From Tolypothrix sp. NIES-4075 (GTDB lineage: Bacteria > Cyanobacteriota > Cyanobacteriia > Cyanobacteriales > Nostocaceae): a DNA stretch of 64,000 nucleotides. Made by a program: the position numbers and the translations under genes. This document shows, piece by piece, positions 9,422 through 17,964 of this stretch (positions are counted from its first letter, which is position 1; the number at the start of each line of letters is the position of its first letter). Under the pieces are notes generated by a model. That model was not told the DNA's origin, did no database searches, and saw only the letters and a list, made by a program, of their open reading frames with translations. The stretch is taken from the NCBI RefSeq assembly GCF_002218085.1, contig NZ_BDUC01000001.1, forward strand, positions 248,001-312,000, written 5' to 3'.

Positions 9422-10852
9422 TCAGGCAGAAATAGGCTGTCCAATTGTATGCACTTTAATTAAACTGGTTGTGCCTGATTTACCAACTGGGACACCGGAT
9501 GTAATCACGACTTTATCGCCGTTGTTTGCTAAACCCATGTCTACAACGCTTTTCACCACATTCGTAAACATTTCTTCGGCGTTGTGGACTGGGGGAATTA
9601 AGCAAGGAACTACACCCCAGGAAAGTGCAAGCTGACGGTAAGTGGTTTCTTCTGGTGTGAGGGCGATTATCGGCGTTGTCGGACGGTATTTGGAGACTAA
9701 TTGCGCCGTACTTCCGGAAGAAGTGTTGCAGAGAATTGCCCTTGCACCTGTTTCATAAGCGACACGACAAACAGATTCGGCAACAGATTCAGTCACGCTG
9801 AGACTACCGCCCTTGTGAGTCCAAGAATGTCTGGCACCTTCTTGTAGAGATTGTTCTGTCCGCACGGCGATATTGTGCATCATCTCAACTGCGGCGATCG
9901 CATATTGTCCGACGGCAGTTTCTCCAGAAAGCATCACGGCATCCGTACCATCCAGGATAGAGTTTGCAACATCCGTTGCTTCGGCGCGGGTGGGATCGGG
10001 AGCGCTAATCATCGACTCTAGCATTTGCGTGGCAGTAATTACAGGCTTGCCGGCTTGGTTGCAGCGGCGTGTAATTTCTTTTTGAATTAGGGGGACTTCA
10101 TAAATAGGAATTTCCACCCCCAAGTCTCCACGGGCAATCATAATTGCGTCGGCAACTTCTAAGATACTATCTAAATCTTCTACTGCTTCTCGTCTTTCGA
10201 TTTTGGCGATGATGCGAATGTTAGCACCTGCTGCTTCAATCATTCGTTGCGCGGGTTCTAAATCTTGAGCTGATCGCACAAACGAAACCGCTACCCAGTC
10301 TACACCCAACTGAATGCCAAAGCGCAAATCGAGCAAGTCTTTTTCGGTAATCGAACTGACGGGTAAACGTGTTTCTGGCAAGTTTACACCTTTGCTGGTG
10401 GAAATAACTCCACCAATTTTCACCATAGCTCGAATGTGGTCGGCATCGCGATCGCTTACAATCAACTTTACCCGACCATCATTAATTAAAATCGGTTCAC
10501 CAGGTCGCACCATTGCAAATAAAGTCGGCAATGGTAAAGGCAATTCGTCGATACTGCTACCAGACTCTTGCAACACAAAAGTGACTTCCTGTCCAGCCTC
10601 TACAGTTAGTCCTTCTGGTGGCAAAACGCCCAAGCGAATCTTTGGACCGCACAAATCTTGCATAATCGCGATCGGCTTTTGCGTATCTGTGCCAATCTTT
10701 CTTAGATGATGAAGCGTTTGCGCGTGGAATTCATGCGCCCCGTGAGAGAAATTCAACCGCGCTACATTCATTCCCGCATTTACCAACGCTTCCAATCGTT
10801 CAGGTGCAGATGTAGCAGGTCCTACAGTACAAATAATCTTGGTTCGACGCAT
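9422..10852 (-). CDS. pyk: Pyruvate kinase
   Basis: Converts phosphoenolpyruvate + ADP to pyruvate + ATP. I place the start at the ATG giving MRRTKIICTVGPATS (476 residues), because that is the normal beginning of the family; a longer frame begins at 10921 but adds an unrelated leader. Visible: NFSHGAHEFH, the Lys/Glu active-site stretch IIAKIERREAVEDLD, MIARGDLGVEIP, TQMLESM and DGTDAVMLSGETAVG, then the C-terminal allosteric domain with CNTSSGSTAQLVSKYRP. Gene order tal-pyk-gap1 on one strand suggests a shared lower-glycolysis unit, although about 195 bp separate it from gap1. Confidence 0.95.
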   Translation of the reverse strand: MRRTKIICTVGPATSAPERLEALVNAGMNVARLNFSHGAHEFHAQTLHHLRKIGTDTQKPIAIMQDLCGPKIRLGVLPPEGLTVEAGQEVTFVLQESGSSIDELPLPLPTLFAMVRPGEPILINDGRVKLIVSDRDADHIRAMVKIGGVISTSKGVNLPETRLPVSSITEKDLLDLRFGIQLGVDWVAVSFVRSAQDLEPAQRMIEAAGANIRIIAKIERREAVEDLDSILEVADAIMIARGDLGVEIPIYEVPLIQKEITRRCNQAGKPVITATQMLESMISAPDPTRAEATDVANSILDGTDAVMLSGETAVGQYAIAAVEMMHNIAVRTEQSLQEGARHSWTHKGGSLSVTESVAESVCRVAYETGARAILCNTSSGSTAQLVSKYRPTTPIIALTPEETTYRQLALSWGVVPCLIPPVHNAEEMFTNVVKSVVDMGLANNGDKVVITSGVPVGKSGTTSLIKVHTIGQPISA

Positions 10853-10977
10853 AAATTTTAGGGGTTTGAGTTTAGGAAAGCAAATATTCAGACAGCGCGT
10901 AAAAAAATAACTGTAATGCACCCTAATTTGCTGCGTGTGCGGATTACGCTACCCCTCAGAAATACGACGATTATGTA

Positions 10978-11042
10978 AGGTGACTGGGGACTGGGAAAGA
11001 GACTCTTCCCTAATCCCTAGTCCCTAGTCCCTTTGACTAATG
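10978..11042. repeat. Low-complexity spacer repeat between gap1 and pyk
   Basis: Stretch of GTGACTGGGGACTGGG, then TCCCTAATCCCTAGTCCC repeats. It has the same degenerate heptamer text as several other spacers here (33.2, 36.5, 44.8, 54.9 and 57.2 kb). Confidence 0.55.
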
Positions 11043-11047
11043 ACTAA

Positions 11048-12097
11048 TCAACTAACACCGGCAGCAACACGTTCTAAAAGACCTTCTTTTTGTGCCATTG
11101 ATAACATCAAGTCAACTACACGATTAGAGTAGCCCCATTCGTTGTCATACCAGGCAACAACCTTAAAGAAGTTGGAATTTAGTTCCATACCAGCGCCGGC
11201 ATCAAAGATACTAGAACGGCGATCGCCTTGAAAGTCTGTGGAAACTACTTCATCTTCTGTGTAACCCAAAATACCCGCCATTCCTCCTTCGGAAGCTGCC
11301 TTCATTGCCGCACAAATTTCTTTGTAGCTGGTCGCTTTATCTGTCTTGAAGGTCAAATCAACTACAGAAACATCCGGGGTCGGGACTCGCAATGCCATAC
11401 CAGTTAACTTACCCTTTAACTCTGGTAAAACCAAAGCTACGGCTTTCGCAGCTCCTGTAGAAGAGGGTATGATATTTTGTGCCGCACCGCGACCACCCCG
11501 CCAATCTTTCTTGGAAGGACCGTCTACAGTCGGCTGGGTAGCTGTCATTGCGTGGACGGTAGTCATTAACCCTTCAGTTAAACCGAAGTTATCGTTAATT
11601 ACTTTGGCGATCGGTGCCAAACAGTTTGTAGTGCAGCTAGCATTAGAGACGATCGCATCTTTTGCTGGGTCAAATATGTCGTGATTAACACCAACTAACA
11701 AAGTGCGAATCTTCTCCGGCTCTTTTGTAGGAGCGGAAATCACAACCCGCTTTGCACCAGCTTTTAAGTGGTTTGATGCTCCTGCCAAATCGGTGAAAAG
11801 CCCCGTAGATTCCACCACATAATCTGCGCTCAATTTACCCCAAGGTAACTCTGCCGGATTTCGCATCGACACGCAAGGAATGAAGTGTCCATCGACGACG
11901 ATACCATCCTCTTTTGCCTCAATCTTGCCCTGATAAGTTCCGTGGGTGGAGTCGTATTTTAATAAATAAGCCAAGTTATCTGGTGGTACTAAGTCGTTAA
12001 TCCCCACAAACTCGATATTGGGATTATTCATACCAGCACGAAACACTAACCGTCCGATGCGTCCAAATCCGTTGATGCCAACTTTCAGTTTAGCCAA
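11048..12097 (-). CDS. gap1: Glyceraldehyde-3-phosphate dehydrogenase, NAD-type glycolytic (Gap1)
   Basis: Oxidative phosphorylation of glyceraldehyde-3-P. The start is taken as TTG at 12097, giving MAKLKVGINGFGRIGRL (349 residues), because AGGAGG stands 6 nt upstream; the ATG 12 codons earlier would put this Shine-Dalgarno inside the gene. Features: Rossmann GFGRIGR; Asp in GINDLVPP, typical of NAD-using enzymes; catalytic SNASCTTNCLAP; HAMTATQPTVDGPS; and the C-terminal WYDNEWGYSNR. It resembles the catabolic Gap1 of cyanobacteria rather than the photosynthetic Gap2. It belongs with pyk, tal and xfp on this strand. Confidence 0.94.
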   Translation of the reverse strand: MAKLKVGINGFGRIGRLVFRAGMNNPNIEFVGINDLVPPDNLAYLLKYDSTHGTYQGKIEAKEDGIVVDGHFIPCVSMRNPAELPWGKLSADYVVESTGLFTDLAGASNHLKAGAKRVVISAPTKEPEKIRTLLVGVNHDIFDPAKDAIVSNASCTTNCLAPIAKVINDNFGLTEGLMTTVHAMTATQPTVDGPSKKDWRGGRGAAQNIIPSSTGAAKAVALVLPELKGKLTGMALRVPTPDVSVVDLTFKTDKATSYKEICAAMKAASEGGMAGILGYTEDEVVSTDFQGDRRSSIFDAGAGMELNSNFFKVVAWYDNEWGYSNRVVDLMLSMAQKEGLLERVAAGVS

Positions 12098-12103
12098 GAT
12101 TAA

Positions 12104-12109
12104 CCTCCT
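12104..12109 (-). promoter_or_regulatory. Strong Shine-Dalgarno AGGAGG that fixes a TTG start for gap1
   Basis: On the minus strand the order is AGGAGG, TTAATC, then TTG GCT AAA CTG. The six-base spacing is optimal, and no other start codon fits this site. Confidence 0.7.
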
Positions 12110-12304
12110 ATGATGTGAAGCTGTTAAAAGCAATTAGTTTTTACTCTTCACTTTCCGATCCTGACAGTCGCAGTGGGTTATGGCATATTTACTTGGCAAA
12201 TTTTAAGGTTTTGGGAATCGGGCAGAGAAACTACGCTCTAAAATATGATAAAAATTTAAGTGATAAAATCCTGATGTGTGGCAGTTGGTAGTAATGAAAA
12301 CTAC

Positions 12305-12522
12305 ATGGCAATCAATCTTCAAATCGACGAAGCCTTAATTGAAGAAGCTTTAGCTACTGGCAATAACAAACTGAACGTGAAGTGGTTGAACAGGCTTTGC
12401 GTGAATATGTGCAACGTCGCAAGCAACAAATGATAGTTGATTTGTTTGGTACAATTGACTATGAAGAAGATTACACTTATAAAGAGCAGCGACAAACTAT
12501 CTCTCTTCTAATCCCAAGCTGA
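12305..12522 (+). pseudogene. vapB: VapB-type antitoxin relic, frameshifted
   Basis: Starts MAINLQIDEALIEEALATGNNK, the typical N-terminus of cyanobacterial VapB-like (MazE/ribbon-helix-helix) antitoxins. After GNNK the frame is lost: a single missing base, and the +1 frame continues as TEREVVEQALREYVQRRKQQ, then IVDLFGTIDYEEDYTYKEQRQ, which is the expected remainder. No VapC PIN-domain gene follows; instead the 3' end runs 26 bp into the convergent gene at 12497-13099. So the module lost its toxin and the antitoxin is broken. Confidence in the family is good because both halves match the usual pattern in order. Confidence 0.75.
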
Positions 12523-13099
12523 GAATACCTAAAATTTTACCAACTTGGTTCAAAAAATATTCATTCAAATCAACTTCTATCGTTGTTTCTTTTAACTGCA
12601 TAAACTTCCAACTACTGCCGGTAGTTACCACACCAAGTATTTTAGTAACTTGTTTTCCTTTTTGCTGGTTAAAAATCTGAGACGCTATCATTTCTGCCAT
12701 ACACTGTCCTAAACCAGCTTCAATATTCTCGTTTTTTGCTTCTACCACCGCGATAACTGGTGATGTGATGATTAACTGTTCTGGAGAACGACTGATAAGA
12801 AAGTCACAAAAACCATTAAGACCCTTTTCTATATCGACGGTAAAATCTTTACCCGAAAATAAACTTACTTTTTCAGGGTATAGCCGCTTTAATTCTAATA
12901 ATATTGGTGCGATAATCATTTCCGAACGGGATTTTTCTGAGTTAATTGCTAAAGCGATCGGTGTATTAAAACGAAGCGTTTCCACAAGATAATCGCTATA
13001 GCTAATTTCGGCAACATCAGCAAATTTACTGACCTTTTCAATGAGAGTGATATTAAAGTTGACTCTGATTGATTCAATATTAAACTGGCTGTAAGGCAT
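12497..13099 (-). CDS. Conserved cyanobacterial protein, PD-(D/E)XK nuclease-like fold
   Basis: 200 residues, no signal peptide or membrane segment. The central part reads GFCDFLISRS, then AVVEAKNENIEAGLGQCMAEM: the Asp, then Glu-x-Lys, then a Gln/Glu-rich helix resemble the catalytic core of type II restriction-like (PD-(D/E)XK) proteins that are widespread in cyanobacteria as DUFs. The N-terminal SYSDYLVETLRF and the C-terminal IL-rich tail are of unknown role. It stands alone, and its 3' end overlaps the vapB relic by 26 bp. No methylase is near, so a restriction role is not indicated. Function unknown; nuclease fold is my inference. Confidence 0.6.
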   Translation of the reverse strand: MPYSQFNIESIRVNFNITLIEKVSKFADVAEISYSDYLVETLRFNTPIALAINSEKSRSEMIIAPILLELKRLYPEKVSLFSGKDFTVDIEKGLNGFCDFLISRSPEQLIITSPVIAVVEAKNENIEAGLGQCMAEMIASQIFNQQKGKQVTKILGVVTTGSSWKFMQLKETTIEVDLNEYFLNQVGKILGILSLGLEER

Positions 13100-13176
13100 T
13101 ATCTAATCCCGTTACTTGCGTTCTTAGGCATTTAAATTTTAGTGTAAGTAGCGCGTGCGATGTTTATCTGCCCTCA

Positions 13177-13449
13177 GAACTCGGAATGTCCTGCTTTGAA
13201 CTCGGAATGTCCTGCTTTGAACTCGGAATGTCCTGCTTTGAACTCGGAATGTCCTGCTTTGAACTCGGAATGTCGTGTTCGGAACTCGAAACTTCGTGCT
13301 TTGAACTCGAAACTTCGTGCTCGGAACTCGGAATGTCGTGCTCGGAACTCGGAACTTCGTGCTTTGAACTCGGAATGTCGTGCTCGGAACTCGGAACTTC
13401 GTGCTCGGAACTCCAAAATTTAAGCTTTGAACTCGGAATGTTGAGTTCT
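13177..13449. repeat. 21-bp tandem repeat, 13 units, built from heptamers
   Basis: Thirteen consecutive 21-bp units starting GAACTCGGAATGTCCTGCTTT. The first four are identical; later ones vary in block-like ways (GAATGTC/GAACTTC, CTGCTTT/GTGCTCG). Each unit is three related heptamers (GAACTCG, GAACTTC, GTGCTCG). Because 21 is a multiple of three, long frames stay open on both strands, but these are not credible proteins. It resembles the heptameric long tandem repeats described in heterocystous cyanobacteria. It lies between two minus-strand genes. Confidence 0.9.
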
Positions 13450-13516
13450 ACACTCAAACATCCAAGATCAAAGCTGTAAATTTCAACTTTTCAGGTATAA
13501 TAACCGAGTTTTTCTT

Positions 13517-13990
13517 TTAAACTGGCGAAGTTTGCGGCTGTGCTTTGCGAGATTTACGGGTGAACCTGCGTCCCAAGTCATCAATCACCGTATCTAAACC
13601 AGCTACATCACCGCTAGCTTTGGCATAATTGTAAACTGCAAGAGCAGCTGTATAAGCTTCACTGCCAGTTGCAATCAAGGTATCATCGACCAATTCTTGC
13701 AATTGCGTTAGAGATAGCAGCACAGGATACAACGCCTCAAATAATTCTACATCTAGGCGCATTTCATTTACATTAAACGACCTAGGCAGAAAATCCGGGT
13801 TTTGTGTGGCTACTTCTAAGGCTTTACTTACAAATCCTCGACTCTTGTCACCTAGTTTCGGCAAGTATTTACGCTCATCTGCCGTCAAATCAATTAAAAA
13901 CGGTAACTTTTCTTTGATAGTAGAAATAGCCTCCATCACCGCTTCTCGGTCTTTTTGGGAAAAACTAGCACTGATACGATTATTCGCCAT
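13517..13990 (-). CDS. Conserved hypothetical protein
   Basis: 157 residues from ATG at 13990 (MANNRISASFSQKDREAV), chosen because AGGAG lies 8 nt upstream; an in-frame GTG 9 nt earlier overlaps that site. All-helical, soluble, with a conserved-looking core: LPFLIDLTADERKYLPKLGDKSRGF, ALEVATQNPDFLPRSF, then LLSLTQLQELVDDTLIATGSEAYTAALAVYNYAK. The C-terminus is basic (RRFTRKSRKAQ). I recognise it as a small conserved protein without known function. It is alone between the 21-bp repeat and xfp. Confidence 0.7.
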   Translation of the reverse strand: MANNRISASFSQKDREAVMEAISTIKEKLPFLIDLTADERKYLPKLGDKSRGFVSKALEVATQNPDFLPRSFNVNEMRLDVELFEALYPVLLSLTQLQELVDDTLIATGSEAYTAALAVYNYAKASGDVAGLDTVIDDLGRRFTRKSRKAQPQTSPV

Positions 13991-14060
13991 ATTTATCACT
14001 CCTGAGGGTGTTCTGATTTCAGTATTCCCAAAATGATGAAGGCGATCGTTATTTCGTTTT

Positions 14061-14082
14061 AAGCACTGAAGTGCTTACTACG
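14061..14082. repeat. Dispersed palindromic repeat (AAGCACT-GAAGTGCTTACTAC type)
   Basis: Short copy of a repeat whose longer versions occur at 34427-34476, 59833-59880 and 63103-63150. The core is an inverted pair AAGCACTGAAGTGCTT followed by ACTACG. Here it abuts the 3' end of xfp and may form a hairpin behind that gene. Confidence 0.6.
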
Positions 14083-14083
14083 T

Positions 14084-16501
14084 TTAACTTCCCTCGTGAC
14101 CGACATCAGTGTTCTCATGTGAGTCCTGCCATTTCCAGTGGAGAATTTCCGGCATATCTTCACCGTGCTGGTTAATGTAAAGCTTGTGTTCAATTAACTT
14201 GTCGTGCATCATTTGCTTGACATAAGCAGCTTTGTACCCTAGTTGTGGCACTCTGTCAATCACATCATCCACTAAACTAAAGCGGTCTAATTCGTTAAGG
14301 ACGACCATATCAAACGGTGTGGTAGTCGTTCCCTCTTCTTTATAACCGCGCACATGAAAGTTATCATGGTTGGTGCGACGATAAGTGAGGCGATGAATTA
14401 ACCAAGGGTAGCCATGAAAGGCGAAAATTACAGGTTTGTTAGTTGTAAACAGACTATCGAAGTCTTTATCGCTCAACCCGTGCGGATGTTCGCTTGTTGG
14501 TTGTAGTGTCATCAAGTCTACCACGTTGACCACGCGCACCTTCAAATCGGGGAAGTGCTGGCGGAGAATATCTACTGCTGCTAAAGTTTCCAGCGTCGGC
14601 ACATCTCCCGCACAAGCCATCACGACATCCGGTTCAAAGCCTTTGTCATTACTTGCCCATTCCCAAATGCCGACACCTTTGGTACAATGCTTAATTGCAG
14701 CTTCCATATCAAGATACTGCAATGCTGGTTGTTTGCCGGCGACGATCACGTTGACATAATTGCGGCTTCGCAAACAGTGGTCTGTGACTGATAGCAGCGT
14801 GTTGGCATCGGGGGGTAAATATACCCGAATGACTTCAGATTTTTTGTTGACTACATGATCGATAAAACCTGGGTCTTGGTGAGAAAAGCCGTTGTGGTCT
14901 TGTCGCCAAACGTGGGAAGTTAAAAGATAGTTGAGAGAAGCGATCGGTCGGCGCCAAGGAATGTGACGAGTAGTTTTCAACCATTTTGCATGTTGGTTGA
15001 ACATCGAGTCAACTATGTGGATAAACGCTTCATAGCAGGAGAAGAAACCGTGACGACCGGTGAGGAGGTATCCTTCTAACCAACCTTGACAAGTATGTTC
15101 GCTCAAAATTTCCATTACACGTCCATCGGGGGACAGGTTTTCGTCTTGTGGAAGTATTTCCGCGTCCCAAGTTCTGTCTGTAACTTCAAATACAGCGTCG
15201 AGCCGATTCGATTTAGTTTCGTCTGGTCCAACCAAGCGAAAGTTGCGGCGTTCGGAGTTTAGTTTGATTACATCCCGCAGTAATTTCCCCATTACCTTGG
15301 TAGCTTCGGCAACAACTGCGCCCGGTTTGTCAACTTCAACAGCATAATTGCGGAAGTCAGGCATTTTTAAATCACGCAGCAAAAGACCACCGTTAGCGTG
15401 GGGATTATTTCCCATGCGACGCTGTTTTTTAGGTGCGAGTTCGGCTAGTTCGGGAATTAGTGTACCATTATTATCGAAGAGTTCTTCTGGTTTGTAACTT
15501 TGCATCCACTCTTCGAGGAGTTTGAGGTGTTCTGGTTTGGATGATATTTCTCCAAAAGGAACTTGATGCGATCGCCAAAAGTTTTCTGTCTTTTTGCCGT
15601 CAACCTCTTTTGGTCCAGTCCAACCTTTAGGAGTTCTCAGGACAATCATCGGAAAAGGCGATCGTGAAGGATTATTATTGTTTCGGGCGTCTTCTTGAAT
15701 TTCTTTGATTTCCCGAATCACAGTATCTAGCGTTGCCGCCATCAATTGATGTACAATTTCCGGGTCGGAACCTTCGACAAAGTAAGGTTTATAGCCGTAA
15801 CCGACAAATAAACTTTCTAACTCTTCATGGCTGATTCGTGCCAGCACAGTTGGGTTAGCAATTTTGTAGCCATTAAGATGTAAAATTGGCAATACAGCAC
15901 CATCATGCACCGGGTTGAGAAACTTGTTTGAGTGCCAACTACCAGCTAAAGGTCCGGTTTCCGCTTCACCATCACCAATCACGCAAGCAACAATCAAGTC
16001 AGGATTATCAAAAGCTGCACCGTAAGCGTGGGATAGAGAATAGCCGAGTTCACCACCTTCGTGAATCGAACCCGGAGTTTCTGGTGCAACGTGACTGGGA
16101 ATACCCCCAGGAAAAGAAAACTGTTTGAAGAGTTTCTTCATCCCCTCCGCATCTGGGGAAATGTTGGGGTAATATTCGCTGTAAGTGCCTTCGAGGTAAG
16201 TGTTAGCGACCAATCCCGGACCACCGTGACCGGGACCTGCAATATAAATCATGTTCAGGTCATTCTTTTTAATTACCCGGTTGAGGTGAGCGTAAATAAA
16301 GTTAAGACCCGGAGTTGTTCCCCAGTGACCGAGAAGTCTGGGTTTAACATGTTCTTGCTTCAGCGGTTCTTTGAGTAGTGGATTGTCTAGTAAATAGATT
16401 TGTCCAACTGAAAGATAGTTAGCCGCACGCCAATAAGCGTTGATTTTACGCAGTTCTTCATCGGTTAAAGGCTTTGATTGGGTCGGGGTTGCTAAGATCA
16501 T
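14084..16501 (-). CDS. xfp: Phosphoketolase (xylulose-5-P/fructose-6-P)
   Basis: Thiamine-diphosphate enzyme that splits xylulose-5-P or fructose-6-P with phosphate to acetyl-phosphate plus glyceraldehyde-3-P or erythrose-4-P. About 805 residues from MILATPTQSKPLTDEEL; GGAG stands 6 nt before this ATG, and an ATG 4 codons earlier (16513) is possible. Visible: LGHWGTTPGLNFIYAHLNR, YIAGPGHGGPGL, EGGELGYSLSHAYGAAFDNP, the ThDP-binding VIGDGEAETGPLAGSWHSN, and HLNGYKIANPTVLARI. Acetyl-phosphate links it with ackA at the other end of this gene block. It is probably transcribed from its own promoter in the 450-bp region upstream, which contains a neat inverted repeat. Confidence 0.96.
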   Translation of the reverse strand: MILATPTQSKPLTDEELRKINAYWRAANYLSVGQIYLLDNPLLKEPLKQEHVKPRLLGHWGTTPGLNFIYAHLNRVIKKNDLNMIYIAGPGHGGPGLVANTYLEGTYSEYYPNISPDAEGMKKLFKQFSFPGGIPSHVAPETPGSIHEGGELGYSLSHAYGAAFDNPDLIVACVIGDGEAETGPLAGSWHSNKFLNPVHDGAVLPILHLNGYKIANPTVLARISHEELESLFVGYGYKPYFVEGSDPEIVHQLMAATLDTVIREIKEIQEDARNNNNPSRSPFPMIVLRTPKGWTGPKEVDGKKTENFWRSHQVPFGEISSKPEHLKLLEEWMQSYKPEELFDNNGTLIPELAELAPKKQRRMGNNPHANGGLLLRDLKMPDFRNYAVEVDKPGAVVAEATKVMGKLLRDVIKLNSERRNFRLVGPDETKSNRLDAVFEVTDRTWDAEILPQDENLSPDGRVMEILSEHTCQGWLEGYLLTGRHGFFSCYEAFIHIVDSMFNQHAKWLKTTRHIPWRRPIASLNYLLTSHVWRQDHNGFSHQDPGFIDHVVNKKSEVIRVYLPPDANTLLSVTDHCLRSRNYVNVIVAGKQPALQYLDMEAAIKHCTKGVGIWEWASNDKGFEPDVVMACAGDVPTLETLAAVDILRQHFPDLKVRVVNVVDLMTLQPTSEHPHGLSDKDFDSLFTTNKPVIFAFHGYPWLIHRLTYRRTNHDNFHVRGYKEEGTTTTPFDMVVLNELDRFSLVDDVIDRVPQLGYKAAYVKQMMHDKLIEHKLYINQHGEDMPEILHWKWQDSHENTDVGHEGS

Positions 16502-16569
16502 ACCGAACTCCATTACAAAAGGATTTTGACGAACTTACTAGTATGCAAGTTTAGTTATTTTGAAAATGA

Positions 16570-16590
16570 TGGTCATCTTACTTATGACCA
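16570..16590. promoter_or_regulatory. Inverted repeat TGGTCAT-N7-ATGACCA upstream of xfp
   Basis: Perfect 7-bp arms separated by 7 bp (CTTACTT), 69 to 89 nt before the chosen xfp start. Two further partial copies of AGTATGCA flank it (near 16541 and 16590). The form fits a dimeric regulator's operator. The binding protein is unknown. Confidence 0.4.
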
Positions 16591-16955
16591 GTATGCACCA
16601 GTAAGAACCTGAAAAGATTGGCGATTCTAGCCGTTACAGCCAGTCGCTTATTTGGTCAAATCTAAAAGTAACATCCCGCAAATCAAGACTATGAGCTTGA
16701 TGAGAGGTTATCAAACAAGAGAACAAATTGGATATTATTTAATTTTAATTTTATTTCATTCCCAGAAGTTAAATGTTGTTTAATATAACTCTAATAATTA
16801 ATTATGCTTATTTCAAAATATCTCTTTTGGCAGAGGTTTAATATATGAGTAGCAAATAATACTACATTGAGCTTGTATTATCTGTTAAATCTGCGAAACT
16901 CGCATGAAAAACGTAGAAGCTGGTCAGCTTGTTGTTAAATAAACATCCCGCTACA
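16591..16955. other. Spacer between xfp and the toxin/immunity pair
   Basis: 365 bp, AT-rich, without a gene or clear hairpin. It holds the far promoter region of xfp and the 3' flank of the minus-strand immunity-like gene. I see nothing else in it. Confidence 0.5.
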
Positions 16956-17369
16956 TTAAACTGAGTCCTCTTGCTGAAGCTTGGATATTTCATCATTTAA
17001 GCCTCTAAATGCAATTTGGGTCGCGTTAACTATATTTTTATCAACTTTATGAGATTTTAAATTATTACCCCGCGCCAAAAACTCATCAAGTAACTTAAAA
17101 AAACTGTCAAATCCTTCCTTCTCATTCACACAATAGAGCATGATAATCTTTGCCCAAGAATTAGAAGTGGATACATGATACTTTTGTTGCAACCAAGGCT
17201 GAAAATTTTCGTGAAAATTATCTTCCCATTCAGTTGATTCAATTTCCAATTCTCCCCTAGCAAATTCATAACCTACTACAAACATAAATAAATCGCTCAC
17301 CGAAGCACTACCAATATACATCCCCGGTTTCGCCTTAATTTTTTGCAAAACTTCATACAGTCCAGACAT
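16956..17369 (-). CDS. Putative immunity protein to the papain-fold toxin
   Basis: 137 residues from MSGLYEVLQKIKAKPGMYIGS; I prefer this ATG to the longer frame at 17459 because the latter overlaps the upstream gene and its first 30 residues look like non-coding translation. The N-terminus KPGMYIG followed by SDLFMFVVGYEFARGE is a pattern I associate with small proteins encoded next to toxins in cyanobacteria and other bacteria. It is acidic, without membrane segments or signal peptide, and lies 34 bp downstream of the papain-fold gene on the same strand, in the toxin-first order usual for immunity genes. The function is inferred from position and not from a known domain. Confidence 0.55.
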   Translation of the reverse strand: MSGLYEVLQKIKAKPGMYIGSASVSDLFMFVVGYEFARGELEIESTEWEDNFHENFQPWLQQKYHVSTSNSWAKIIMLYCVNEKEGFDSFFKLLDEFLARGNNLKSHKVDKNIVNATQIAFRGLNDEISKLQQEDSV

Positions 17370-17403
17370 ATTAAAACCTATAGTCATAAGTGACAAAACT
17401 ATT

Positions 17404-17766
17404 TTATAACTTATCTGAATCTTCAATAATGAATTGCTCACTCGGACAGTGAAAATCATTAAACCAATCTTCTCTTGTCAATCCATCACTTGATAGATTA
17501 TCAAATACTCGACCACGAACTTCTACTCCGTAATGTTTTCCATTTTCTGTAATTGAGTCACTGATTCCCCTTTGCTCCAAGCGAGTGCTAAGGATAAAAT
17601 ACTCTTTGCGCTTCTTAGTTTTAATGATAACAACCTTTCTTTCAATATTATTTTCTGCCAACCATTGCATAACAGCTTGAGCGCATTCGTAACATTCTAG
17701 GATTCTAAAGTTGGCGACTATCTTACCGACTTCTTGGTAAATATCATTATCAGATAATTGACTCAT
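17404..17766 (-). CDS. Papain-fold toxin domain protein
   Basis: 120 residues from MSQLSDNDIYQEVGKI. The layout matches the small papain-like 'papain fold toxin' domains of bacterial polymorphic toxins: a cysteine at the start of a helix (ILECYECAQAVMQWL, Cys25 or Cys28), then a beta strand with His78 in ENGKHYGVEV, and Asp89 in GRVFDNLSSDG, then TREDWFNDFHCPSEQF. These would form the Cys-His-Asp triad. It has no secretion or carrier domain, so it is a stand-alone cytoplasmic version. The gene just downstream is a likely antidote. An extension up to 17889 is open but shows no conserved sequence. Family assignment from motif pattern and memory. Confidence 0.65.
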   Translation of the reverse strand: MSQLSDNDIYQEVGKIVANFRILECYECAQAVMQWLAENNIERKVVIIKTKKRKEYFILSTRLEQRGISDSITENGKHYGVEVRGRVFDNLSSDGLTREDWFNDFHCPSEQFIIEDSDKL

Positions 17767-17964
17767 CTCACCACAAATATAAAATAATATACAAAAAGTG
17801 CGATATAAAAAAAAACTTGTTACAGGAGGCACATTTTGTCTGCGAACACTGCCATGACTGTATCTCAAAACACATATCTTCAGATACATTCAGCAAAAAT
17901 TCATCTTAAATATAGTTAGTTGTATTACTATTCACAAAGCGAACTTTAAACGAACTGAACGACA

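Noticed and set aside
9208..9635. Overlapping plus-strand frames next to tal
   Set aside because: Produced by a G/C-rich low-complexity spacer and antisense to pyk.
13177..13449. CRISPR array
   Set aside because: Units are directly adjacent without unique spacers, and no cas gene is in the window. The 24.4-kb array fails on the same grounds.
13160..13479. Several open frames on both strands over the 13.2-kb tandem array
   Set aside because: They stay open only because the 21-bp unit is a multiple of three; no ribosome site, and the translations are artificial short repeats.
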